The notes: a model not told the origin generated them from the sequence alone. A stretch of DNA of 31,744 nucleotides from JAWXVD01 sp044425705 (GCA_044425705.1 JAWXVD010000029.1:1-31744), one strand, 5' to 3'; positions 1 to 9,278 are shown, counted from the first letter of the stretch. Numbers and translations: made by a program.

Positions 1-142
1 TAGGTAATGCAATAGACATAGTAAAGTTAGGCAGTAGATATAATACAAAAAACCATACGGATGTGATAACAATTGCTGCCAATAAAATATGATATCTTAG
101 CTGTAATTTAAAATCCCAGATCAGTAAGTTTTTTAATCTCAT
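1..142 (-). CDS. ABC exporter permease, N-terminal fragment
   Basis: Read on the minus strand, an ATG at 142-140 follows a GGAGG-type ribosome binding site and opens a frame that runs off the left edge. About 47 residues are visible. They begin MRLKNLLIWDFKLQLRYH and continue into a hydrophobic helix (ILLAAIVITSVWFFVLYLL), as in ABC-2 type permeases with a short cytoplasmic N-terminus. The ATG shares one base with the stop codon of the upstream ATPase gene (TGATG), so the two should be translationally coupled and form one exporter. The substrate cannot be told from this fragment. Confidence 0.8.
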   Translation of the reverse strand, partial: MRLKNLLIWDFKLQLRYHILLAAIVITSVWFFVLYLLPNFTMSIALP

Positions 143-999
143 CAATTTAACCTCCGTCCTGTTACTTGAATAAACACATCTTCTAAAGTAGTTTCTTTGG
201 AATGGATGGTTTGAATCTTATGTTCTTTAATCAGTTCTAAAAAGGCAAGGTTTTCACCTAAACCGTCTAATAGAAAGCTAGCATTTTGTATCGCTTCATT
301 TTTATCAAAATATTCTAAGTCAACGGTTCTTGTACCATATTTCAACTTTAAAGCTTTAGGAGAATCCATTTCTACAATTTCACCATCTACAATAAAGGAA
401 ACGGTGTCACAGAGATGATCGGCTACTTGCATGGAGTGGGTAGTAATAAAGATAGTTTTTCCTTTTTCTTTTAATGCTAAGATGTAATCTTGTATGATTT
501 TTGCGTTTAAGGGATCTAAACCACTAGTAGGCTCGTCAAAGAATAGAAAATCCGCATCATTCAGTAAAGCCCTTGCAAAGCTCAAGCGCATTTTCATACC
601 CTTTGAATAAGCTTCCACTAATTTATCCTTATCTTCAAAAAGTCCTAATTTCTTTAACAGTTCATCGATATTAACGTTCTGATTTTTATAAAATGATTGA
701 AAAAATTTCAGATTTTCATAACCGCTGAGCTTTTCGTAATGGTTTGGAAGTTCAAAGCCTACGCCGATATTTTCATAATAATCAGACTTTAATGTTGTCA
801 TATCTTTATCAAAAATCAAGATTTCACCTGTATAGCCATCTAAAAGTTTGATTAGCACCTTTTGTAGTGTGGATTTTCCAGCACCAGATGGACCTAGAAA
901 ACCGAAAATTTCTCCTTTTTCAATTTGAAAACTGATGTTATTGATGGCTTTGGTGTTTGATTTTTTGTAAGTATAGCTTACATTGTTTACCTTAATCAT
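142..999 (-). CDS. ABC transporter ATP-binding protein
   Basis: This 285-residue ATPase should energise an exporter with the permease that starts at its stop codon. The Walker A motif is GPSGAGKST (residues 36-44), the signature region is YSKGM (131-135) instead of canonical LSGGQ, Walker B is FLFFDEP (151-157), the D-loop is SGLDP, and the H-loop histidine is residue 188 (TTHSM). The C-terminal segment (about 220-285, with the TTLEDVFIQVTGR ending) is typical of ABC-2 drug, lipid or antibiotic exporters; the closest general type I recognise is the fluoroquinolone-export ATPase family. The actual substrate is unknown. The ATG is at 999-997 behind a GAAAGG ribosome binding site. Confidence 0.9.
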   Translation of the reverse strand: MIKVNNVSYTYKKSNTKAINNISFQIEKGEIFGFLGPSGAGKSTLQKVLIKLLDGYTGEILIFDKDMTTLKSDYYENIGVGFELPNHYEKLSGYENLKFFQSFYKNQNVNIDELLKKLGLFEDKDKLVEAYSKGMKMRLSFARALLNDADFLFFDEPTSGLDPLNAKIIQDYILALKEKGKTIFITTHSMQVADHLCDTVSFIVDGEIVEMDSPKALKLKYGTRTVDLEYFDKNEAIQNASFLLDGLGENLAFLELIKEHKIQTIHSKETTLEDVFIQVTGRRLN

Positions 1000-1039
1000 A
1001 ATAGCTTTCCTTTCTTAGTGTCTTAGCACAGAAACTATA

Positions 1040-1084
1040 GTTATTTTTTGCACACGCACGTAGTGTGTGGGGGAGAAAAGTAAC
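1040..1084. repeat. Imperfect palindrome of the GTTAC...GTAACGAAT family
   Basis: The left arm GTTATTTTTTGCACAC and the right arm GTGTG...GAGAAAAGTAAC enclose a GCACGTA loop, and GAAT follows the right arm. It has the same length (45 bp) and core (CAC...GTAGTGT) as the better copy at 1187-1231. It sits in the gap between the ABC operon and the polymerase gene. Confidence 0.6.
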
Positions 1085-1186
1085 GAATATATAAATAGTT
1101 TATCGGCTGAAAGAAAAAAAAGCAAGAAATTCATAAAATTTTCGTGTATAATTTAATTCATAATGATAACATTAGTAGCAGATAAC

Positions 1187-1231
1187 GTTACTTTTCAGGC
1201 TCACACACGTAGTGTAGGGGTGAAAAGTAAC
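1187..1231. repeat. 45-bp palindromic repeat with perfect 10-bp arms
   Basis: GTTACTTTTC (1187-1196) is the exact reverse complement of GAAAAGTAAC (1222-1231). An inner stem ACAC/GTGT closes on a GTA loop. It lies between a possible -10 box (TATAAT, 1147-1152) and the polymerase ribosome binding site (AGGAGG), so it would form a hairpin in the 5' leader of that mRNA. Confidence 0.75.
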
Positions 1232-1257
1232 CAGATAATAACAGGAGGTAGCCACGT

Positions 1258-2781
1258 ATGGAAACAAAAACATATATTGCAATCGATTTAAAATCTTTTT
1301 ATGCATCTGTTGAATGTATGGAACGTGGACTAGATCCTATGACAACAAACCTAGTGGTTGCAGATGCAAGTAAAACAGAAAAAACAATTTGTCTAGCTGT
1401 TTCGCCAGCCTTGAAATCCTATGGTATTCCTGGACGGGCAAGATTGTTTCAGGTAGTACAAAAAGTAAAGGAAGCCAATGCCAAACGGCTTCATAAAATA
1501 TCAGAACGAACATTCAGTGGGGTGACGTATGATGCCAATGAATTAAAGGCCTATCCTGACAAAGGGATAGATTACATTGCTGCACCGCCAAGAATGGCAC
1601 TTTACATGGAATATAGCACGAAAATATATGAGGTTTATTTGAAGCATATTGCACCAGAAGATATACATGTGTACTCTATCGACGAGGTATTTATGGATGT
1701 ATCGGCCTATTTGAATACCTATAAACTTACACCACAAGAGCTTGCTATGAAAATTATTTTAGATGTGTTAGCAACCACTGGTATTACAGCTACAGCAGGC
1801 ATTGGCACAAACCTCTACCTTTGCAAAATTGCCATGGATATTCAAGCAAAGCATAGTTTACCAGATAAGAATGGTGTACGTATTGCATCCCTTGATGAAA
1901 TAAGCTACCGAGAGCTGCTGTGGTCTCATCGCCCCCTTACGGATTTTTGGCGAGTAGGCAAGGGCTATGCCAAAAAGTTGGAGGAACAAGGCATATTTAC
2001 CATGGGTGATATTGCAAGGTGTTCCCTAGGGAAATCCAATGATTACCATAATGAGGATTTATTATATCGATTATTAGGTGTCAATGCGGAGCTATTAATT
2101 GACCATGCATGGGGATTTGAACCATGCACCATGGCACAGATTAAATCATATAAGCCAAGAACCAACAGTATCGGTTCAGGGCAGGTATTGCAATGCCCCT
2201 ATAGTTTTGATAAAGCGAAATTGATTGTACAGGAAATGACGGAGCTTTTAGCATTGGATTTGGTAGATAAAGAGCTTGTAACCGATCAAATCGTGCTGAC
2301 TGTTGGATATGATATTGAAAATTTAACGACTTCTAAGGCAAGGCAAGCCTACCGTGGGGAAGTTACCATAGATCAGTATGGTCGCTCAGTGCCAAAACAC
2401 GCTCATGGCACAGGAAATCTTACAGGATATACATCCTCTACAAAATTGATTATGGAAGCGGTTATGGAATTATTCCAACGTATTGTGGATCCTAAATTAT
2501 TGGTGCGAAGAGTGAATCTTGTTGCCAATCATGTAGTATCTGAGGAATTGGCACCAAAAGTAGAAGAATATGTACAGCTTGATTTATTTACAGACTATAC
2601 AGCAGAGCAGGAGAGACAGCAAAAAATACAGGCAGAACTAGCTCGTGAGAAGAAGGCACAGCAAGCAATGTTGTCCATAAAAAAGAAATATGGAAAAAAT
2701 GCCATTCTTAAGGGCATGAACTTACAAGAGGGAGGCACCACAAAAGAGCGGAATGCACAGATTGGAGGACACAAGGCATGA
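1258..2781 (+). CDS. Y-family DNA polymerase, UvrX/UmuC-like
   Basis: A 507-residue translesion polymerase of the UmuC/UvrX type, acting at damaged replication forks. The catalytic acidic residues are visible in AIDLKSFYASVE (D10, with F14/Y15 at the steric-gate region) and YSIDEVFMD (D142, E143). The little-finger domain follows, and QLDLF (440-444) is a textbook beta-clamp binding motif. The basic tail (KKKYGKNAILKG, then ERNAQIGGH) is typical of the Firmicutes UvrX branch often found beside YolD genes on phages, plasmids and integrated elements. A strong AGGAGG precedes the ATG. The last four bases overlap the downstream yolD-like gene (ATGA), implying coupled translation. I see no convincing LexA box upstream, so SOS control is not shown by the sequence. 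Confidence 0.93.
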   Translation: METKTYIAIDLKSFYASVECMERGLDPMTTNLVVADASKTEKTICLAVSPALKSYGIPGRARLFQVVQKVKEANAKRLHKISERTFSGVTYDANELKAYPDKGIDYIAAPPRMALYMEYSTKIYEVYLKHIAPEDIHVYSIDEVFMDVSAYLNTYKLTPQELAMKIILDVLATTGITATAGIGTNLYLCKIAMDIQAKHSLPDKNGVRIASLDEISYRELLWSHRPLTDFWRVGKGYAKKLEEQGIFTMGDIARCSLGKSNDYHNEDLLYRLLGVNAELLIDHAWGFEPCTMAQIKSYKPRTNSIGSGQVLQCPYSFDKAKLIVQEMTELLALDLVDKELVTDQIVLTVGYDIENLTTSKARQAYRGEVTIDQYGRSVPKHAHGTGNLTGYTSSTKLIMEAVMELFQRIVDPKLLVRRVNLVANHVVSEELAPKVEEYVQLDLFTDYTAEQERQQKIQAELAREKKAQQAMLSIKKKYGKNAILKGMNLQEGGTTKERNAQIGGHKA

Positions 2782-3188
2782 CAGACAATTATCAAGATAT
2801 CCTACATTTACCACACCATGTTTCCACCAAGCATCCCCCTATGTCATTGATGGATCGTGCAGCTCAGTTTGCTCCCTTTGCAGCCCTTACAGGACATGAT
2901 GTGGCAATCAAGGAAACTGCAAGACTGACAGATAGACGGTTGGAACTAGACGAACTGGAACAAGAGGCTTTACGGGAGAAGTTGAATGATATTATGACCA
3001 TGATAGATTCCCATCCACAGGTTACCTTGACCTATTTTCAACCAGATGGGAAAAAAGATGGTGGTGTCTATCTCACTGTTACTGGCTATGTAAAGAAAAT
3101 AGCTGAACATAAAAGAGTCATTTATATGATGGATGGAGTGGAAATACCCATAGTAGAAATAATTGCTATAGAAAGTGATGGTTATTAA
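2778..3188 (+). CDS. YolD-like protein
   Basis: A 136-residue protein of the YolD-like family, which is habitually encoded directly after UvrX/UmuC-type polymerases and is thought to be a polymerase accessory or UmuD-like partner; the biochemical role is unsettled. The hallmark block is RAAQFAPFAALTGH (residues 27-40), followed by a charged helix rich in Glu and Arg (about 45-75) and a small beta-rich C-terminal part with GYV and VIYMMDGVEIP. The ATG overlaps the polymerase stop by four bases. The next gene begins at or within its 3' end, so the three genes probably share a transcript. Confidence 0.88.
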   Translation: MTDNYQDILHLPHHVSTKHPPMSLMDRAAQFAPFAALTGHDVAIKETARLTDRRLELDELEQEALREKLNDIMTMIDSHPQVTLTYFQPDGKKDGGVYLTVTGYVKKIAEHKRVIYMMDGVEIPIVEIIAIESDGY

Positions 3189-3189
3189 T

Positions 3190-3834
3190 ATGGTCGAACA
3201 ATATAAAATAATATATGGTGATAACGAACAGATACATTCCAGTGAGATTGTGGAAAAGAAGTCAAGGTTTATTGCTTCCATCAAGAAAGTGGAATCAGAG
3301 GAGGAAGCAGTTGCTTTTATCAATGAAATCAAGAAAAAATATTATGATGCTAGACATAATTGCAGTGCTTTTATTGTGGGAACTAAGAAAGAATTAGTCA
3401 GATGTAATGACGATGGAGAGCCTAGTGGAACTGCAGGAAAACCTATGCTAGAAGTGTTATTAGGAAGTGATATTGTAAACATAGCTGCCGTTGTTACTCG
3501 ATATTTTGGCGGCACATTGCTAGGAACAGGTGGACTTGTTCGCGCTTATACTGATGCGACCAAAGCCGGATTGGAGCAGTGTCAGACGGCTATTATGAGT
3601 CTTGGAAAGAAAGTGAAGATTCATACGGATTATAATACGATCGGGAAGGTGTTATATGAGTTGGGACAACGAGGACTAGGGCAAGAAGATAGCGAGTATA
3701 CGGATGTGATTGTGCTGACGGTAATAGTGCCAATTGAAGATGTAGATGGATTTGAGAAGAAGATTACAGAAATAAGTGCTGGGAAGACGATGGTAGAAGT
3801 TGTGGAAGAAGTGTATTTTCAGAAAGTAGAGTAA
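3190..3834 (+). CDS. YigZ family (IMPACT-like) protein
   Basis: A protein of about 214 residues of the YigZ/YvyE family, related to eukaryotic IMPACT, with an N-terminal UPF0029 fold and a C-terminal ferredoxin-like domain. The signature is VVTRYFGGTLLGTGGLVRAY, preceded by SRFIASI and by CNDDGEPSGTAGKP. A regulatory or nucleic-acid-binding role has been proposed for the family but its cellular task is not settled. The start is uncertain: GTG at 3175 and ATG at 3178 overlap the yolD-like gene, and ATG at 3190 fits the family N-terminus (VEQYKIIYGDNE), but no strong ribosome binding site favours any of them. It is probably cotranscribed with the upstream pair. Confidence 0.88.
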   Translation: MVEQYKIIYGDNEQIHSSEIVEKKSRFIASIKKVESEEEAVAFINEIKKKYYDARHNCSAFIVGTKKELVRCNDDGEPSGTAGKPMLEVLLGSDIVNIAAVVTRYFGGTLLGTGGLVRAYTDATKAGLEQCQTAIMSLGKKVKIHTDYNTIGKVLYELGQRGLGQEDSEYTDVIVLTVIVPIEDVDGFEKKITEISAGKTMVEVVEEVYFQKVE

Positions 3835-3851
3835 GAAGAAAGGAAATGTAT

Positions 3852-4865
3852 ATGTCAACTGAATTAATGATTCCAATGTTAAATGAAATTAAAGAAATTC
3901 TAACAGTAGCCAGAACGGAAGTAGCGAGAGAAGTAAATATTAAGCTCATAGAAACGTATTGGAAAATTGGTGAAATCATCGTTAAATGTGAACAAAATGA
4001 TAAGGTTAGAGCAGAGTATGGAAATCAAACATTAAAAGAGCTATCCAAAGAACTTACACAGGAATTTGGGAAAGGATTTTCAGTGTCAAACATTCAATTT
4101 ATGAGGCGCTTTTATCTGGAGTATGAAATTCAACAGTCAGTGACTGTTAAATTGACATGGACACATTACTGCGAACTTTTAAGTATTTCAAACAAAGAAA
4201 AACGTGATTTTTACGAAAATGAATGTATCAATTCTAAATGGTCAGTAAGAGAATTAAAAAGATAAATTAATACGTCATTATATGAAAGGTTATTATTATC
4301 AAAGGGAGAAGTGAATAAGCAGGAAGTCTTAAAATTATCTCAAACAGGAATTATCTTAAGTAAACCTAGTGATATAATTAAGGATCCATATGTGTTTGAA
4401 TTTTTAGGTTTGCCAGAGGACAAGCCATTAATGGAAAGTGATTTGGAAAAGGCTTTGGTAGAACAGATAGAAAAGTTTCTGCTGGAATTAGGACGTGGGT
4501 TCATGTTCGTAGGAACGCAACAAAGGGTTACCTTAAACAATACCCATTATTATGTGGATATGGTTTTTTACAATAAGCCGTTAAAATCATATGTTTTAGT
4601 TGAACTTAAAACAATAAAGTTTATGCCAGAAGCAGCAGGTCAATTAAATATGTATTTAAACTATTATGAAAATGAAGTAAATGATGAAAGTGATAATAAG
4701 CCTATTGGAATTATATTGTGTACAGATAAAGATTCACTTACGGTTGAATATGCATTGGGTGGATTATCTAACAATATTTTTGCATCACAGTATACGTTGT
4801 ATATTCCTGAGAAAGATGCGTTGATCGCCGAGGTTGAGAAAGTAATGAAGAAATTGGAAAGATAA
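3852..4865 (+). pseudogene. YhcG/DUF1016 PD-(D/E)XK nuclease gene interrupted by one nonsense codon
   Basis: Two open stretches, 3852-4265 and 4311-4865, lie in the same frame and together give about 337 residues, the usual length of YhcG-type proteins (DUF1016_N plus a nuclease domain). The only break is TAA at 4263-4265. Flanking residues read RELKR, stop, INTSLYERLLLSKGEVNK, where family members normally carry Gln, so a single CAA to TAA change explains it. The nuclease half keeps its active-site residues: D in YYVDMVFY, E and K in VLVELK, and Q in GQLNMYLNYY. ATG 3852 is preferred over 3846 because AGGA ends seven bases before it. A GTG at 4311 just after AAAGGGAGAA could allow re-initiation of the nuclease half alone. 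The gene may be recently inactivated, or expressed in two parts or by readthrough. Confidence 0.85.
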
Positions 4866-4929
4866 AGGTAGAAAATAATTTTTAGTCCTTACTTGACACA
4901 TGCTGGAACAAGCGGACGGTAACCTATTC

Positions 4930-4958
4930 TTTTCATTATGTAAATTTTATGTTACAAT
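4930..4958 (+). promoter_or_regulatory. Candidate promoter for mgtE
   Basis: TTTTCA (4930-4935), a 17-base spacer and TACAAT (4953-4958) give a plausible sigma-A promoter about 60 bases before the mgtE start. The short leader leaves little room for an M-box magnesium riboswitch. Confidence 0.5.
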
Positions 4959-5017
4959 TTACGAGTGTCTGGAGGAAAGGCATCTAATCGATAAGAAAAT
5001 AAGAGGAAATAGTGCGT

Positions 5018-6367
5018 ATGGATATGACACAAGAGACTATAGAGGTAGATGTACTACTAAAAAATAAGCAATATACAGCGTTGCGACAACACTTAACAGA
5101 ATTAAATGATGTAGATATTGCTGTAATTATGGAAGATTTACCAGAAGCGGATATGTTAAAGATTTTTAGAATTTTACCTAAAAATACAGCGGCAGATGTG
5201 TTTGCATATATTGAAAAAGACAATCAACAATTTATTATTAATTCTCTTTCGGAACGAGATGCAGCAGGCATTATCGATAATTTGATGGCGGATGATGCAA
5301 CTGATTTATTAGAAGAAATGCCAGCAAATATCGTAAAAAAGATTTTAGCTAGTGCTAGTGCTGAAACAAGAAGGGATATCAATCATCTACTTCGTTATCC
5401 GGAAGATTCTGCCGGAAGTATTATGACGGTAGAGTACGTAGATTTAAAGGAGAGTTTAACCATTGCACAAGCTATCGAAAGGATTCGAGAAATTGGACTG
5501 GATAGTGAAACCATTGACACGTGCTACGTGTTAGATAATAGAAGAACTTTGATTGGAATTGTAGGACTTCGTTATTTACTGCTCAGCAAACCTGATGAGT
5601 TGATTAGTGAAATTATGAATGAAAAGGTGATTTCTGTAAATACCTTAATGGATCAAGAGGAGGTTGCCGATAAGTTTCAAAAATATGATTTTACGGCCAT
5701 GCCAGTAGTAGATAATGAAAATCGTCTAGTTGGTATTATTACAGTCGATGATATTGTGGATATTATGCAACAAGAGGCTACCGAAGATATTGAAAAAATG
5801 GCAGCTATTGTACCAACAGATAAACCATATATGAAGATGGGAGTAGTAGAAACTTGGAAAAAAAGAATTCCATGGTTGATGTTATTGATGATTTCAGCCA
5901 CTTTTACAGGTAGTATTATATCATCTTTTGAAGATGCCTTAAGTACTTGTGTGATTTTAACGGCATTCATCCCCATGTTGATGGATACTGGTGGAAATGC
6001 AGGTGGGCAAGCAAGCGTTACGATCATTCGTGGATTATCATTGCATGAAATTGAATTTGCAGATATGCCTAAGATTATTTGGAAAGAATGTAGAGTGGCT
6101 TTATTGTGTGGTCTTACCCTAGCAATTACTAACTTTTTTAAATTATTGTTATTTGACCAAACAGGAGTTGCAGTAGCTGGTGTAGTATGTATCACTTTAT
6201 TGGCTACTTTGTTTATTGCAAAATGCGTGGGATGTACCTTACCTATGTTTGCAAAAAAACTTGGGTTCGATCCTGCTGTTATGGCTAGTCCTTTTATTAC
6301 AACAATTGTAGATGCGCTGTCTTTGTTAATCTATTTTCAAATTGCCACTTATTTATTGGGACTTTAA
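5018..6367 (+). CDS. mgtE: Magnesium transporter MgtE
   Basis: A protein of about 449 residues matching MgtE, a Mg2+-gated channel of the cytoplasmic membrane. The N-terminal helical domain (about 1-125) is followed by two CBS domains (about 130-255; note DNRRTLIGIVGLRYLL and DNENRLVGIITVDDIVD). The membrane domain begins near WKKRIPWLMLL and carries the family signature MDTGGNAGGQASV before further helices up to the C-terminus. Cytoplasmic Mg2+ binding to the N and CBS domains closes the channel in studied homologues. ATG 5018 is ten bases after AGAGGA; GTG 5012 in the same frame is an alternative. TraX follows after 18 bases, so the two may be cotranscribed. Confidence 0.94.
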   Translation: MDMTQETIEVDVLLKNKQYTALRQHLTELNDVDIAVIMEDLPEADMLKIFRILPKNTAADVFAYIEKDNQQFIINSLSERDAAGIIDNLMADDATDLLEEMPANIVKKILASASAETRRDINHLLRYPEDSAGSIMTVEYVDLKESLTIAQAIERIREIGLDSETIDTCYVLDNRRTLIGIVGLRYLLLSKPDELISEIMNEKVISVNTLMDQEEVADKFQKYDFTAMPVVDNENRLVGIITVDDIVDIMQQEATEDIEKMAAIVPTDKPYMKMGVVETWKKRIPWLMLLMISATFTGSIISSFEDALSTCVILTAFIPMLMDTGGNAGGQASVTIIRGLSLHEIEFADMPKIIWKECRVALLCGLTLAITNFFKLLLFDQTGVAVAGVVCITLLATLFIAKCVGCTLPMFAKKLGFDPAVMASPFITTIVDALSLLIYFQIATYLLGL

Positions 6368-6385
6368 GAAAGGGATGTTTTATAT

Positions 6386-7165
6386 ATGAAAATTTTCAAG
6401 TGGAATATTCCGGGAATCACTGGGAGCACGCTAAAAATGATTGCTATTATAGCCATGTTGATTGACCATATCGGTGCAGTAATTATAGCGAAAATGTTAG
6501 TTACACAAGAATTTATAACAGCAGCAGTGAATGGTGAAAAGGGCGGGATTTTGCAAGAATTGATTATTAGTAGAGAATTATACGATATTTATTATCTGCT
6601 TAGAAATATTGGAAGAATTGGATTCCCTATCTTTTGCTTTTTGTTGGTAGAAGGATTTACTTATACAAAAAATAAGAAAAATTATGCTCTTAGACTAGCT
6701 GTATTTGCATGTATTTCAGAAATTCCATTTAATTTAGGAATCGCAGGAAACCTTTTTGATTACAATTATCAGAATGTATTTTTCACGCTATTAATAGGAT
6801 TGCTAATGATGATTATTTTAGAAAAGATAGAATGTTATGAACAGTGGAATGTAGTAGTAAGGGGATTTTATTCTTGTGTAATTGTAGGAATCGCATTGGT
6901 CAGTGCAGAGTTTTTAAATACAGATTATGCTGCATATGGAATAATGTCTATTCTATTGCTTTATATCTTCCGTTATCAAAAATGGAAACAAATTTTCTTT
7001 GGAGCACTTTCTTTCCTATGGGAATCACCAGCGTTGGCAGCATTCATCCCTATTGCATTTTATAACGGGAAAAGAGGATGGAATATGAAATACGTATTTT
7101 ATATATTTTATCCAGTTCATTTAATTGTTCTATACGGCATATGGCAGTATTTTTATTACTATTGA
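6386..7165 (+). CDS. TraX family integral membrane protein
   Basis: A 259-residue polytopic membrane protein of the TraX family. TraX of the F plasmid is linked to pilin N-acetylation, and chromosomal relatives belong to the wider membrane acyltransferase group; the substrate of this one is unknown. Recognisable blocks are KMIAIIAMLIDHIG (residues 17-30), NIGRIGFPIFCFLLVEGF, YALRLAVFACISEIPFNLG and NVFFTLLIGLLMM, with about seven to eight hydrophobic helices. An AAAGGGATG ribosome binding site precedes the ATG. It lies just after mgtE and ends at a shared convergent terminator with typA. There is no conjugation gene next to it. Confidence 0.88.
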   Translation: MKIFKWNIPGITGSTLKMIAIIAMLIDHIGAVIIAKMLVTQEFITAAVNGEKGGILQELIISRELYDIYYLLRNIGRIGFPIFCFLLVEGFTYTKNKKNYALRLAVFACISEIPFNLGIAGNLFDYNYQNVFFTLLIGLLMMIILEKIECYEQWNVVVRGFYSCVIVGIALVSAEFLNTDYAAYGIMSILLLYIFRYQKWKQIFFGALSFLWESPALAAFIPIAFYNGKRGWNMKYVFYIFYPVHLIVLYGIWQYFYYY

Positions 7166-7212
7166 TGCAGCACTAAGGATTTGCTTCATAGTGCGTATTA
7201 AAATGATAAATA

Positions 7213-7305
7213 AAAAAACTTACAGTAGACAAAAGTGATAGAAGTTTGATATACTGATTATAAATCTAGTATTTCACATTTATTCTTTATCTACGGTAAG
7301 TTTTC
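7213..7305. terminator. Long-loop bidirectional hairpin between TraX and typA
   Basis: The left arm AAAACTTACAGTAGA and the right arm TCTACGGTAAGTTTT (7290-7304) pair with one mismatch across about 60 bases. A T-rich tract follows the right arm and an A-rich tract precedes the left arm, so it can act on both converging genes. The large loop is unusual for a simple intrinsic terminator. Confidence 0.55.
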
Positions 7306-7376
7306 TTTTTTAGTTCAATGATTACTCTTCCTTAATCCACATATTTTATTTCATATCAATATAGTACGTATTGCCT

Positions 7377-9203
7377 TTATTTCATAGCAGATCTTTTACG
7401 TAAAGTTGGATCAAGAATTTTTTTACGAATTCTCAAACTTTTTGGTGTAATTTCTAATAATTCGTCTGTATCAATAAATTCTAAAGCTTGTTCTAAACTA
7501 AGAATTTTAGGTGGTGATAAGCGAAGTGCTTCATCGGCAGAAGAAGAACGAGTATTAGTCAATTGTTTCTTCTTACATACATTGATTTCCACGTCTTCGG
7601 CTTTACCTGTCTGACCAATTACCATACCAGCATATACTTTTTCACCAGCTCCAATAAAGAGTGTACCACGGTCTTGTGCATTAAATAGACCATATGTGAT
7701 AGCTTCCCCAGCTTCAAAAGCGATGATAGAACCTTGTTTACGATATTGCATTTCGCCTTTGAATGGGCCGTATTCATCAAAAATCGTATTGATAATACCA
7801 TTTCCCTTTGTATCTGTTAAAAATTCTCCACGATATCCAATTAATCCTCTAGAAGGAATCGCAAATTCAAGGCGAGTATAATTGCCATTGGCAGGGCTCA
7901 TACCTTGTAATTCACCTTTTCTATTAGAAAGTTTTTGAATAACACTTCCTGAAAATTCTTCAGGCACATCAATATAGGCAATTTCCATTGGCTCTAATTT
8001 TTGATTTCTATCATTTGTCTTATATAATACTTCCGCTTTAGAAACAGCAAATTCAAATCCTTCACGTCTCATGTTTTCAATGAGAACAGAAAGATGAAGT
8101 TCGCCACGTCCAGAAACTTTAAAACATTCTGTGGAATCAGTTTCTTCTACACGAAGAGAAACATCTGTATTCAATTCTTTTAATAATCTTTCACGAATAT
8201 GACGGCTTGTAATAAATTTACCTTCTTGTCCAGCAAGAGGAGAGTTATTTACAATGAAATTCATGGAAATAGTAGGGTCTGATATTTTTTGGAAAGGAAT
8301 GGACTCTGGATTTTCAAGAGAACAAAGTGTATCTCCAATGTGAATATCAGTAATACCAGATATGGCTACAATAGAACCTACAGAAGCTTCTGTAACTTCA
8401 ATTTTATTTAAACCATCAAATTCATATAATTTTGAAATCTTTACTCGTTTCTTTTTATCAGGATCATGGTGATTTAACATCATTACTTCTTGATTTACTT
8501 TTACAACACCGTTATCTACTTTACCAACACCGATACGGCCAACATATTCATTGTAGTCGATTGTGCTAATCAAAACTTGTGTGCCTGCATCAGGATCACC
8601 TGAAGGAGCAGGAATATAATCTAAGATAGTATCAAAAAGAGGTACCATATCTACACCAGGAGTATCTAAATCTAACGTGGAAATACCAGCTTTTGCAGAA
8701 GCGAAAACAAATGGACAGTCTAATTGTTCATCGTTAGCATCTAAATCAATAAATAATTCTAAAATTTCATCGATAACTTCTGTTGGACGTGCTTCTGGGC
8801 GGTCAATTTTATTGATACAAACAATAACTGGAAGTTTTAAATCTAGTGCTTTACGAAGAACGAATTTAGTTTGAGGCATAGCACCTTCGAAGGCATCTAC
8901 TACTAAAACAACTCCATTTACCATCTTTAAGACACGTTCTACTTCTCCACCGAAGTCAGCATGACCAGGTGTATCTATAATATTAATCTTTGTATCATGG
9001 TAAGTAATCGCTGTATTCTTTGATAAAATAGTGATTCCTCGCTCTCTTTCGATATCATTTGAGTCCATGACACGTTCCGCTACATCTTGGTTAGCACGGA
9101 AGGCACCACTCTGTTTTAAAAGTTCATCTACCAATGTTGTTTTTCCATGATCAACATGGGCAATAATTGCGATATTTCTTATATTTTCTCTAGTTTGTTT
9201 CAT
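7377..9203 (-). CDS. typA: Translational GTPase TypA/BipA
   Basis: A 608-residue ribosome-associated GTPase of the EF-G superfamily, involved in ribosome assembly and stress or cold adaptation. The G-domain motifs are AHVDHGKT (residues 15-22), the RGITI switch (56-60), DTPGH (77-81) and NKID (131-134). Beta-barrel and EF-G III/V-like domains follow, then the BipA-specific C-terminal domain with RGLIGYRGEFLTDT and the family ending SLRIRKKILDP. The length is normal. It faces the TraX gene and shares a terminator region with it. A good minus-strand promoter lies about 45 bases upstream. Confidence 0.97.
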   Translation of the reverse strand: MKQTRENIRNIAIIAHVDHGKTTLVDELLKQSGAFRANQDVAERVMDSNDIERERGITILSKNTAITYHDTKINIIDTPGHADFGGEVERVLKMVNGVVLVVDAFEGAMPQTKFVLRKALDLKLPVIVCINKIDRPEARPTEVIDEILELFIDLDANDEQLDCPFVFASAKAGISTLDLDTPGVDMVPLFDTILDYIPAPSGDPDAGTQVLISTIDYNEYVGRIGVGKVDNGVVKVNQEVMMLNHHDPDKKKRVKISKLYEFDGLNKIEVTEASVGSIVAISGITDIHIGDTLCSLENPESIPFQKISDPTISMNFIVNNSPLAGQEGKFITSRHIRERLLKELNTDVSLRVEETDSTECFKVSGRGELHLSVLIENMRREGFEFAVSKAEVLYKTNDRNQKLEPMEIAYIDVPEEFSGSVIQKLSNRKGELQGMSPANGNYTRLEFAIPSRGLIGYRGEFLTDTKGNGIINTIFDEYGPFKGEMQYRKQGSIIAFEAGEAITYGLFNAQDRGTLFIGAGEKVYAGMVIGQTGKAEDVEINVCKKKQLTNTRSSSADEALRLSPPKILSLEQALEFIDTDELLEITPKSLRIRKKILDPTLRKRSAMK

Positions 9204-9249
9204 CTTAAAACCATCACTTTCTACCTATATATGTGTTTCAAACTTCGCT

Positions 9250-9278
9250 AGTATAGCATCATATGCAAGGGATTGCAA
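9250..9278 (-). promoter_or_regulatory. Candidate typA promoter
   Basis: On the minus strand TTGCAA (9278-9273), a 17-base spacer and TATACT (9255-9250) form a good sigma-A type promoter, about 45 bases before the typA ATG. Confidence 0.65.

Noticed and set aside
4884..4922. Another copy of the GTTAC palindrome before mgtE
   Set aside because: GTCC/GGAC and CTTG/CAAG pairs and a GTAAC end are present, but the left arm does not match the family well enough.
4866..5017. M-box magnesium riboswitch before mgtE
   Set aside because: The leader after the likely promoter is too short and I see none of the conserved segments.
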